The position numbers were made by a program, and so were the translations under genes. A model generated the notes under the pieces. It saw only the letters and a program-made list of their open reading frames with translations. It was not told where the DNA came from and did not search any database. A stretch of DNA of 13,234 nucleotides from Solirubrobacterales bacterium (GTDB taxonomy: Bacteria > Actinomycetota > Thermoleophilia > Solirubrobacterales > Solirubrobacteraceae). Positions 1 to 6,039 of this stretch are shown in pieces; position 1 is the first letter of the stretch, and the number at the start of each line of letters is the position of its first letter. The DNA lies in assembly GCA_016215085.1 (NCBI GenBank), contig JACRMD010000383.1:1-13234 (forward strand). The letters are read 5' to 3'.

Positions 1-111
1 ACGACGGCGACGACGGTGATCGAGACGGTGCGTCCGGCGCCGATCGTCGGCGAGCCCGTGGCCGGCGCCGTGCAGGGCGTCGTCGACGCGCTCGTCCCGC
101 CGGCACGCTGA
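1..111 (+). CDS. C-terminal end of an unidentified protein (partial)
   Basis: Frame 1 is open from the left edge to a TGA at 109-111 and encodes the last 36 residues of a protein that begins outside the window. The fragment is rich in Ala, Val, Thr and Pro (for example APIVGEPVAGAVQGVVDAL) and contains no recognisable motif. I do not recognise the family. The codon pattern, with G or C in almost every third position, matches the neighbouring genes, which supports real coding. It is followed after 41 bases by the EamA transporter on the same strand. Confidence 0.5.
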   Translation, partial: TTATTVIETVRPAPIVGEPVAGAVQGVVDALVPPAR

Positions 112-122
112 CCCGCCGGCGC

Positions 123-136
123 GGCCCGGCCGGGCC
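123..136. repeat. 14-bp perfect GC palindrome upstream of the EamA gene
   Basis: GGCCCGGCCGGGCC is its own reverse complement. It lies between the stop at 109-111 and the TAGGAT hexamer at 138-143, so it could be a regulator site or part of a terminator for the upstream gene. No T-tract follows. In DNA this GC-rich such palindromes also occur by chance. Confidence 0.35.
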
Positions 137-137
137 C

Positions 138-143
138 TAGGAT
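138..143 (+). promoter_or_regulatory. Putative -10 hexamer TAGGAT for the EamA gene
   Basis: TAGGAT fits the TANNNT pattern seen before several other genes in this window and lies 9 bases before the likely first codon at 153. No -35 is recognisable at 16-18 bases. Confidence 0.35.
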
Positions 144-152
144 CCACCGCCC

Positions 153-992
153 GTCGCCATCGTCCTCGCCCTCGCGGCGGCCGCCAGCTGGGGCACCGCC
201 GACTTCCTGGCCGGGCTGGCCAGCCGGCGCGTCGCCGTCCCGATCGTCCTGCTGCTCGTCGAGGGCGCCGGCGTCGTCGTGATGCTCGTGATCGCCGCCG
301 CCACGGGCGCGGCCTGGTTCGCCGACGGGAGCGACGCGCTGCTGGCCGCCGCCGCGGGCCTGGCGGGCGTCACCGCGCTGGGCTGCTTCTACCGCGCGCT
401 GGCCATCGGGACGATGAGCGTCGTCGCCCCGATCTCGGCCAGCGGCGTCGCGCTGCCGGTCGTGGTCGGCATCGCCACCGGCGACCGCCCGTCGGCGGTC
501 CAGGCCGTCGGCCTCGCGGCGATCGTGCTCGGCGTGGTCGTGGCCTCGCGGGAGAGCCACGAGTCCGAGGCCCACGCCCGCGCCAGCCGGGCGAGCATCC
601 TCCTGGCGCTGCTGGCCGCGCTCGGCTTCGGCAGCTTCTTCGCGCTGTCGGACCCGGCGTCGGACGGCTCGGTCGTCTGGACGCTGGTGCTCGTCCGCGC
701 GACCGCGCTGCCGCTCGTGGCGGGCGTCGCGCTGGCCACCCGGGCGCGGCTGCCGGAGCGGCGGCTCGGGCTGGGCATCGCCGGGGTGGGGCTGATCGAC
801 CTCACCGCGACGGCGCTGATCGCGCTGGCCCAGCGCGAGGGCGCCCTGAGCACCGTCTCGGTGCTCGGCAGCATGTATCCGGTGGTGACCGTGATGCTCG
901 CCGCGGCGGTGCTCAAGGAGCGCGTGCGGCCCGACCAGCTGGCCGGCATCGGCGGCGCCCTGACCGGCGTCGCCATGGTCGCGGCCGGGTGA
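153..992 (+). CDS. EamA-family (drug/metabolite transporter superfamily) permease
   Basis: An integral membrane protein with two homologous EamA halves of about five helices each, giving ten predicted segments. It probably moves a small metabolite across the cytoplasmic membrane; the substrate cannot be told. The motif SWGTADFLAG in the first helix and LGSMYPVVTVMLAAAVLKERV near the C-terminus are typical of this family; the latter is the conserved segment ending in Glu-Arg. The start is a problem. The first ordinary start codons are GTG 279 and ATG 282, but starting there (237 aa) removes the whole first helix. Coding clearly continues upstream to the in-frame TAG at 138-140, with codon 153 (GTC) or 159 (ATC) as the most natural N-terminus (about 279 aa). 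I give 153 as the left limit. Expected stop TGA 990-992; ctaG follows 12 bases on. Confidence 0.8.
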   Translation, partial: VAIVLALAAAASWGTADFLAGLASRRVAVPIVLLLVEGAGVVVMLVIAAATGAAWFADGSDALLAAAAGLAGVTALGCFYRALAIGTMSVVAPISASGVALPVVVGIATGDRPSAVQAVGLAAIVLGVVVASRESHESEAHARASRASILLALLAALGFGSFFALSDPASDGSVVWTLVLVRATALPLVAGVALATRARLPERRLGLGIAGVGLIDLTATALIALAQREGALSTVSVLGSMYPVVTVMLAAAVLKERVRPDQLAGIGGALTGVAMVAAG

Positions 993-998
993 CACACT
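993..998 (+). promoter_or_regulatory. Putative -10 hexamer CACACT for ctaG
   Basis: CACACT starts one base after the EamA stop codon and lies 6 bases before the GTG at 1005. It keeps the A at position 2 and T at position 6 of a -10 element. There is no Shine-Dalgarno sequence in the 12-base gap, consistent with a leaderless start, but no -35 is evident. Confidence 0.3.
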
Positions 999-1004
999 CG
1001 GCCC

Positions 1005-1868
1005 GTGGTCGCCCAGCTCGCCGCGGCGCTGATCTCGATGGCGCTCTACGCGCGTCGCTGCGCGACGCTCGCGGGCACGCACCGCGCGGTGCCGCGGTGG
1101 CGCCAGGCGTGCTTCCACGGCGGCGCGGTGCTGATGGTCGCCGTGCTGGCCTCGCCGGTCGGCGCCAACGACGACGAGCTGTTCTGGGTGCACATGGTCG
1201 AGCACCTCGTGCTCTCCGATGTCGGCGCGCTGCTGCTGGTGGTCGGCCTCACCGGCCCGGTGCTCGCCCCGATCCTGCGCATCAGGGCCTTCGACCGGCT
1301 GCGCGTGCTCGCCCACCCGCTCGTCGCGCTCCCGCTGTGGGCGATCAACCTGTACGCCTGGCACATGCCGGTGCTGCACGAGGCGGCCGTCGAGCACGAC
1401 GCCGTCCACGCGCTGCAGCACCTGTGCTTCATCTTCTTCGGCGCCAACGTGTGGATGTGCCTGCTGGGCCCGCTGCCGATGCCGCGGTGGTTCGGCACCG
1501 CGGCACGCGCCGGCTACATCGTGGCCGAGCGGCTGCTGGGCGCGATCCTCGCCAACGCGCTGCTCTTCGGCGGCCGCGCCTTCTACGACGTCTACGCGGC
1601 AGGCGAGCGCGCGCACGGCATCACGCCCGAGGGCGACCAGGTGGCGGCCGGCGCGGTGATGATGGTCTGGGAGTCGCTGCTGACCATCGGCCTGTTCTGC
1701 TGGCTGTTCCTGCGGGCGGCGCGCGAGAGCGACGAGCGCCAGGAGCTGCTGGAGCTCGCCGCCGCCCGCGGCGTGCCGCTGACCGAGGACCGCGCCGCGC
1801 GGGCCGTGCAGGCCGGGCGCGGCGCGGACCTCCGCGCGCGCATCGAGGCTCAGGCCAGCGGCCGGTAG
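1005..1868 (+). CDS. ctaG: Cytochrome c oxidase assembly protein, CtaG (caa3-type) family
   Basis: A 287-residue multi-pass membrane protein of the caa3_CtaG family, which helps assemble the haem-copper oxidase in the cytoplasmic membrane, probably by aiding copper insertion at the CuB site (family knowledge). The characteristic histidine pairs on helices are visible: H63 and H67 in WVHMVEH, H104 in AHP, H120 in YAWHMP, and H135 and H139 in VHALQH. After the last helix (about residue 235) comes a charged cytoplasmic tail of about 50 residues. The GTG at 1005 is used because it gives the full first helix and sits just after a -10-like hexamer. No oxidase subunit gene is in the window, so its partner lies elsewhere. 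The last 19 bases overlap the end of the convergent VOC gene. Confidence 0.87.
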   Translation: MVAQLAAALISMALYARRCATLAGTHRAVPRWRQACFHGGAVLMVAVLASPVGANDDELFWVHMVEHLVLSDVGALLLVVGLTGPVLAPILRIRAFDRLRVLAHPLVALPLWAINLYAWHMPVLHEAAVEHDAVHALQHLCFIFFGANVWMCLLGPLPMPRWFGTAARAGYIVAERLLGAILANALLFGGRAFYDVYAAGERAHGITPEGDQVAAGAVMMVWESLLTIGLFCWLFLRAARESDERQELLELAAARGVPLTEDRAARAVQAGRGADLRARIEAQASGR

Positions 1869-2212
1869 GTCCCGAAGTACCAGGTGTTCCCCTCGGGGTC
1901 CTTCGCCGCGTAGTCGCGCGAGCCGTAGTCGGTGTCGCGCAGCTGCATCGTGATCTCCGCGCCGGCCGCGCGCGCGCGGTCGTGGTGGGCGTCGGCGTCC
2001 TCGACGGCGACGTAGCAGCACGCGTGGCCGGGCTCGCCGTGGCGCTGCGGCGCGGGCATCAGGACGGCGTCGCCCAGCCGCAGCTCGACGTGCCCGAGCT
2101 CGCCGTCGGGGCCCTCGTGGACGGCGTGGCGCTCGAAGCCGAAGGCGTCGCACAGGAAGTCGATCGCCGCGCGCGGGTCGGCGTAGGGGATGATCGGGCT
2201 GATCGTGGACAT
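1850..2212 (-). CDS. VOC / glyoxalase-fold family protein
   Basis: A 120-residue protein with the vicinal oxygen chelate fold, beginning MSTISPIIPYADPRAAIDFL and ending with the family's KDPEGNTWYFG strand (residues 104-114). It shows the two beta-alpha-beta-beta-beta modules, with H41 and E43 (GHVEL) and E107 as possible metal or ligand positions. VOC proteins include glyoxalase I, dioxygenases and antibiotic-binding proteins; this one is of the PhnB-like, function-unknown type. Its ATG (2210-2212) lies 7 bases after a TAGCGT hexamer formed in part by the stop codon of the upstream AraC gene. Pairing with that regulator suggests a common response, but no ligand can be inferred. It converges on ctaG with a 19-base tail overlap. 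Confidence 0.87.
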   Translation of the reverse strand: MSTISPIIPYADPRAAIDFLCDAFGFERHAVHEGPDGELGHVELRLGDAVLMPAPQRHGEPGHACCYVAVEDADAHHDRARAAGAEITMQLRDTDYGSRDYAAKDPEGNTWYFGTYRPLA

Positions 2213-2219
2213 GGCCGCG

Positions 2220-2225
2220 ACGCTA
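2220..2225 (-). promoter_or_regulatory. Putative -10 hexamer TAGCGT for the VOC gene
   Basis: Read on the minus strand, TAGCGT lies exactly 7 bases before the ATG of the VOC gene, and its first three bases are the TAG stop codon of the AraC gene (2223-2225). The same hexamer at the same distance, again built on a stop codon, precedes the phosphatase gene at 9397. It indicates a leaderless transcript. No convincing -35 is present. Confidence 0.5.
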
Positions 2226-3038
2226 CGCCGCCACGCCGAACCCGTCTTGGACGTCCATGACCGAGGCGGCGAACGCGGCCGGCGGCCGCCCGGCCAGCGC
2301 GCGGAACTCGCGGTTGAGGTGCGGCTGGTCGGCGAAGCCGCAGGCGGCGGCGACCGCGGCGGGCGCCTCGCCCGCCCGCAGCCGGGCGGCCGCGCGCTCG
2401 AAGCGCAGCACCCGCGCCAGCGCCTTGGGCGGCAGGCCGACCTCCTCGCCGAAGCGCGCGGACAGGTGCCGGCCGCTGCAGCGCAGCTCGCGGCAGAGCT
2501 CCGCGACCGCCAGCCGCCCGCCGCTCTCCTCCAGCCGCGACCACGCGTAGGCGACGTCGGGCCGGGGCGGCGGGGCGTCGCGCAGCCGGCCCAGCAGGAA
2601 CGCGTCGAACGCGCGGAAGCGCGCGTCCCACGTCGGCAGCGACGCCAGGCGCTCCGGGAGGTGGCGGTCGAGCACGGCGTCGAGCGCGACCGTCCGGCCG
2701 GTGAGCTCGCGCATCGGCAGCCCGAGCAGCACGCGCGCGCCGAGCGGCGTGAGGTTGACCTGGATGCCCGCCTGGCGGCCGTCGTCGGCCACGACGACCG
2801 GCGCGTCGTAGAGGCCGGCCACGAACGACGTGTGCGACGCCCCGTCGACGTCGATCGCGGGGCCGAGGCCGACGATGAGCACGATGCCGGCGTGCGGCAC
2901 CTCGAGCCGCCGGACCGGGTCGCGCAGCGCCTGCGCGTAGCCCTCGTACCCGCTGCGCACGAACGGCGCCAGGAGCGGGTGGGGCGCGCGGTGGACGAGC
3001 ACCCACGACCCCCGATCGGACTCCCCGCGCACCACCAC
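2223..3038 (-). CDS. AraC-family transcriptional regulator
   Basis: A 271-residue DNA-binding regulator. The C-terminal third carries the two helix-turn-helix motifs of AraC/XylS proteins: the first at about residues 178-199 (AELCRELRCSGRHLSARF) and the second at about 225-247, with the signature CGFADQPHLNREFRALAG. The N-terminal 150 residues resemble the ligand or sensor half often seen in actinobacterial AraC proteins (PHAGIVLIVGLGP, then a strand-rich stretch). The start is the first of three consecutive GTG codons, chosen because a good promoter ends 7 bases before it. The gene follows the diguanylate cyclase after 21 bases but has its own promoter, and it abuts the VOC gene, which it may regulate. 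The effector is unknown. Confidence 0.88.
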   Translation of the reverse strand: MVVRGESDRGSWVLVHRAPHPLLAPFVRSGYEGYAQALRDPVRRLEVPHAGIVLIVGLGPAIDVDGASHTSFVAGLYDAPVVVADDGRQAGIQVNLTPLGARVLLGLPMRELTGRTVALDAVLDRHLPERLASLPTWDARFRAFDAFLLGRLRDAPPPRPDVAYAWSRLEESGGRLAVAELCRELRCSGRHLSARFGEEVGLPPKALARVLRFERAAARLRAGEAPAAVAAACGFADQPHLNREFRALAGRPPAAFAASVMDVQDGFGVAA

Positions 3039-3045
3039 GGGCGCC

Positions 3046-3074
3046 AGTCTGCCGGGCGGCTAGCGGGTGAGCAA
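3046..3074 (-). promoter_or_regulatory. Predicted promoter of the AraC gene (TTGCTC-17-CAGACT)
   Basis: On the minus strand TTGCTC (3069-3074) and CAGACT (3046-3051) are separated by 17 bases, and the hexamer ends 7 bases before the GTG start. The -35 lies inside the last codons of the diguanylate cyclase gene. The AraC gene can therefore be transcribed independently, and its mRNA would have almost no leader. Confidence 0.55.
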
Positions 3075-4109
3075 GAGGTCCGCGCTCGTCGCGTCGACGA
3101 CCACGCGGTCGCGGCCGTCGCGCTTGGCCTGCAGCAGCGCCGCGTCGGCGCGGCGGTACAGCTCCTCCCAGCCCACGCCGTCGCCCCGGCCGGCGGAGAT
3201 GCCGGCGGAGATCGTCACGGCGATGCCGCCGGGGCGGCGCGCGGCGACCGCGGCGCGCTGGCGGTCGGCGATCTCCTGCGCCTCGCCGACGCCCGCGCCG
3301 GGGAGGACGAGCACGAACTCCTCGCCGCCGAGCCGGTAGACGAGGTCGAACGCGCGCAGCTGGCTGCGCAGCACCTCGGCGGTCTCGCGCAGCACGACGT
3401 CGCCGACGTCGTGGCCGTGGACGTCGTTGACCTGCTTGAAGCGGTCGAGGTCGTAGACCACCAGGGCGACCGAGCCGTCGGTGGCGCGCGCCTGCGTCTC
3501 GAGCTCGTCCCACCGCGGCCCGAGCGCCGCGCGGTTGAGCAGGCCCGTGAGGTGGTCGAAGCGGGACTCGTGGCGGAGCTGCAGCTCGGTGTCGCTGAGC
3601 GACATCGTGAAGAACACGATGCCCGCGAGCGTGCCCAGCGCGGCGAGCACGTAGGTCGGGTCGTCGGCGAGGGCCGCGGGCTGCGTCAGCCCGACGGCCG
3701 CGATGAGCAGGGCGCTGCCGGCGAAGCCCGTCCAGACCACGGCGCGGCGGAAGCGGTTGGCCATGAGCGCGGCGGGCAGCACGACGAGCGGCAGCAGCGG
3801 GCTCGCAGGCCCGCCGGTCACCACCGAGGAGGCCGCGATCAGCACCGACGTGCTGACGAAGCTCAGCGCGACCATCCGCTCGGGGCGCGGGCTCACGGCG
3901 GTGCGGCGCTCGAGCGTCAGCAGCTGGATGGCCGTCAGCGCGAAGAAGGCCAGCGGCCACCAGCCGAACCACGGGCCGCAGACGGCGAAGAGCGCCCCGT
4001 TGAGGAACGCCGCCACGAGGCGCGTGACGCGCACGCGGGCGCCCGCCTCGAGCATGCGGGCGCGATCGCCTTCCGTGGGGCACAGCCACGAGCCCGTCGG
4101 GTGGTCCAT
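3060..4109 (-). CDS. Membrane-anchored diguanylate cyclase (GGDEF domain)
   Basis: Makes the second messenger cyclic di-GMP from two GTP. The 349 residues comprise a short N-terminal tail, about six hydrophobic helices between residues 30 and 170 that form a membrane domain with no recognisable sensor family, and a C-terminal GGDEF domain from about 180. The domain is intact. It has the DHLTGLLNR entry motif (185-193), YDLDRFKQVND (219-229) with the metal-binding Asp, GGEEF at 261-265 (the active form of the signature), and RAFD at 252-255, which is the RxxD inhibitory site five residues before GGEEF. An active, product-inhibited cyclase is therefore expected. The start chosen is ATG 4109. 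Upstream in-frame codons run to 4352 but overlap the small plus-strand gene and lack family-like sequence. No EAL domain or effector lies nearby. Confidence 0.88.
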   Translation of the reverse strand: MDHPTGSWLCPTEGDRARMLEAGARVRVTRLVAAFLNGALFAVCGPWFGWWPLAFFALTAIQLLTLERRTAVSPRPERMVALSFVSTSVLIAASSVVTGGPASPLLPLVVLPAALMANRFRRAVVWTGFAGSALLIAAVGLTQPAALADDPTYVLAALGTLAGIVFFTMSLSDTELQLRHESRFDHLTGLLNRAALGPRWDELETQARATDGSVALVVYDLDRFKQVNDVHGHDVGDVVLRETAEVLRSQLRAFDLVYRLGGEEFVLVLPGAGVGEAQEIADRQRAAVAARRPGGIAVTISAGISAGRGDGVGWEELYRRADAALLQAKRDGRDRVVVDATSADLLLTR

Positions 4110-4185
4110 CCCACTGAGCGTCGGCCTCCCGGAGCCGGACTTGAGCCTGCGGTCCGTTTGTCGTCCGCAACGTGCGGGAAGGCCG

Positions 4186-4365
4186 ATGCGCACCATGCCG
4201 TCGCCCTTCCTGCGCAAGATCGCCGACTTCGCCCGCAGCCCGCAGGGCCGCAAGGTGGCCACGGAGGCCAAGCGGCTTGCCAAGGACCCGGCGACGCGCC
4301 GCCGCATCGACGACGCGCGCCGCAAGCTCATGGCCCGCGGCGGGAAGCCCACCGCGCCCCGCTAG
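4186..4365 (+). CDS. Small basic hypothetical protein
   Basis: A 59-residue, strongly basic protein with many Arg, Lys and Ala residues and two likely amphipathic helices (FLRKIADFARSPQGRKV, then AKDPATRRRIDDARRKL). Small actinobacterial proteins of this look, with a repeated 'dPxTRxRIdxaRrkL' pattern, are known to me only as hypothetical. ATG 4186 lies 4 bases after GGGAAGG and ATG 4195 lies 13 bases after it, so either could be used (59 or 56 aa). It sits alone between the divergent cyclase and the convergent HAD gene. Its TAG stop (4363-4365) overlaps the HAD stop on the other strand in the palindrome CTAG. Coding is supported by codon bias and clean fit between neighbours; function is unknown. 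Confidence 0.68.
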   Translation: MRTMPSPFLRKIADFARSPQGRKVATEAKRLAKDPATRRRIDDARRKLMARGGKPTAPR

Positions 4366-4976
4366 AGCGACACGCCGAGGAGCTCCTGGAGCTCGTCGAT
4401 CGTCGTGCCCGCGCGGGTGTGGTGGACGACCGCCATGCCCAGCTCGCGGGCCGGCTCGAGGTTGAACGGCAGGTCGTCGACGAACACGCACTGCCCGGGG
4501 AGCAGCCCGATCCGCTCCGCGCCCAGCTCGTACATCCGCGGGGCCGGCTTGCGCATGCCCTCCAGCCCCGAGATCACGATCCCGTCGAAGAGCTCGTCGA
4601 GCAGGTCGGCCGGGTAGCGCTCAGCGCCCCACGAGTTCGAGATGAGCCCCGTGCGGATGCCCGCCGCGCGGAACCGCCGCACCGCCTCGAGCATCTCCGG
4701 CTCGGGGTGGAAGCCGGCGAAGACGCGGTCGATCATCCCCTCGGCCCGCTCGGGCGCCAGGCCGAGGGCCTTGGCGAGCCCGGCCGAGAAGACGTCCTCG
4801 TCGACCTTGCCCTCCTCGAAGGCGATGAGCAGGTCGCGCGCCTCGCGGTCGTGGCGGAACGCGTCGCGGACCGTGTGGGGCGCCAGCCCCTCGGCCTCGC
4901 AGAACTCGCCGAACGCCGCGAACAGGTCCGTCGTCAGCACGCCGCCCCAGTCCAGGAGCAGCCCCTCACGCGCCAC
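4362..4976 (-). CDS. HAD-superfamily hydrolase-like protein, ACAD10 N-domain type
   Basis: A 204-residue haloacid dehalogenase-fold protein with an alpha-helical cap. Motif I is LLLDWGGVLT with nucleophile D9; the second Asp of the usual DxD (general acid in phosphatases) is Gly 11. Motif II is S113 in LISNS, motif III K143 in RKP, and motif IV D167-D168 in VFVDD. The DxGGVL form of motif I also occurs, as I recall, in other HAD proteins and in the N-terminal HAD domain of ACAD10. It leaves phosphatase activity uncertain. The GTG start (4974-4976) lies inside the kinase gene, an 11-base overlap, so translation is coupled. As the last gene of the TetR-ACAD-kinase-HAD operon it probably assists hydroxyacyl-CoA metabolism, either removing phosphate or serving a structural role. 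Confidence 0.87.
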   Translation of the reverse strand: MAREGLLLDWGGVLTTDLFAAFGEFCEAEGLAPHTVRDAFRHDREARDLLIAFEEGKVDEDVFSAGLAKALGLAPERAEGMIDRVFAGFHPEPEMLEAVRRFRAAGIRTGLISNSWGAERYPADLLDELFDGIVISGLEGMRKPAPRMYELGAERIGLLPGQCVFVDDLPFNLEPARELGMAVVHHTRAGTTIDELQELLGVSL

Positions 4977-6039
4977 GGGTCAGCGCCTCCGCGCGCTCGG
5001 CCAGCTCGACGACGCCGTCGCCGAAGGACTTCAGGTACGGGTCGTCGGACATGCCCGACGACGCGCGCTTGAAGTTGCCCTCCATGAACACGATCGCCTT
5101 CCACAGCGCGAGCGTCTGGTACCAGCGGATGTCGGTCATCGACCGGCCCGAGCGCTCCTCGTAGCGCGCCAGCAGCTCGGCCTTCAGCGGGAAGCCGTCG
5201 CCGCGCGTCACGGCCGACAGCTCGAACATCCCCAGCGGCGGGTCGTCGCGGTCGACCCACAGCGTGCAGAGGTAGCCGAGGTCGGCCAGCGGGTCGCCGA
5301 TGGTCGACATCTCCCAGTCGAAGATCGCGATCACCCGCGCCGGCGACTGCGGGGCCATCATCACGTTGCCCAGCCGGTAGTCGCCGTGGACGATCGTGGA
5401 CGGGGGCGACTCGGGCATGTGCTTGCGCAGCCAGGCGCCCACGGTCTCCACCGCGGGGATCTCGCGCGTCTTGTTGTGGTCCCACAGCCCGAGGAAGCGG
5501 CGGACCTGGCGCTCGAGGTAGCCCTCGGGCTTGCCGAAGCCCTCCAGGCCGGCCGCGCGCCAGTCGACCGCGTGGACCTCGACCAGCGCGTCGATGAGCT
5601 CCTCGCCCATCCGCCGGCGGTCCTCCGGCGAGTCGATCTCGGGCGGGATCGACCCGGTGACGACGAGCCCCTCCATCTCCTGCATGACGTAGAAGGGCGC
5701 GCCGAGCACCGACTCGTCCTCGCAGACGGCGAGCACCTTCGGCACCCGCGCGCGGCCCTCCAGCGCGGAGAGGACCCGAGCCTCGCGCAGCATGTCGTTG
5801 GCGCTCGGCGGGATCGGGGGCCGCGGCGGGCGGCGCAGGACGAAGCGGGCGTCACCGCGCCGCACGAGGTAGGTGATGTTGGAGTGGCCCTCGCCGACCA
5901 TGGTGAACTCGGGCTCGCCCTCGCCCAGGCCGCTCTCGTCCAGGAACGGCAGCAGCCGCTCGAGGACGACCAGCGGCGGGCGCTGTCCGGCGTCGGCGTC
6001 GGTGGCGACGATGTCGTCGGGGGCGATGTCGTGGGCCAT
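4966..6039 (-). CDS. APH-fold phosphotransferase, ACAD10/11 kinase-domain type
   Basis: A 357-residue protein of the aminoglycoside/choline kinase-like fold. The nucleotide loop is GEGHSN (49-54), followed by FVLRRPP (67-72), the strand that contributes the ATP-contacting basic residue. The catalytic loop is VHGDYRLGN (217-225) with D220 and N225, and the metal-binding Asp is D241 in IFDWEMSTIGDPLADL. The FDWE-x-x-x-x-GDP form and the RRPP strand are those of the kinase domain of ACAD10/ACAD11 and of LvaA, not of antibiotic kinases. Family knowledge suggests ATP-dependent phosphorylation of the 4-hydroxyl of a hydroxyacyl-CoA. The start is ATG 6037-6039, sharing one base with the dehydrogenase stop (TGATG), with a GGAGA 9 bases upstream. 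The longer open frame upstream is a shadow of the dehydrogenase gene. Confidence 0.88.
   Translation of the reverse strand: MAHDIAPDDIVATDADAGQRPPLVVLERLLPFLDESGLGEGEPEFTMVGEGHSNITYLVRRGDARFVLRRPPRPPIPPSANDMLREARVLSALEGRARVPKVLAVCEDESVLGAPFYVMQEMEGLVVTGSIPPEIDSPEDRRRMGEELIDALVEVHAVDWRAAGLEGFGKPEGYLERQVRRFLGLWDHNKTREIPAVETVGAWLRKHMPESPPSTIVHGDYRLGNVMMAPQSPARVIAIFDWEMSTIGDPLADLGYLCTLWVDRDDPPLGMFELSAVTRGDGFPLKAELLARYEERSGRSMTDIRWYQTLALWKAIVFMEGNFKRASSGMSDDPYLKSFGDGVVELAERAEALTRGA

Noticed and set aside
97..120. Direct repeat CCCGCCGGC at 97-105 and 112-120
   Set aside because: Two short GC-only copies around a stop codon are expected by chance at this composition.
2190..5072. A 960-codon open frame on the plus strand
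   Set aside because: It runs antisense to the AraC, cyclase and HAD genes, is Arg/Ala/Gly-rich low-complexity sequence without domains, and is a typical shadow frame of very GC-rich coding DNA.
4966..6039. Reading the kinase as an aminoglycoside resistance gene
   Set aside because: The fold is shared, but the FDWE and RRPP motifs and the dehydrogenase/HAD neighbours point to the ACAD10/11 kinase group.
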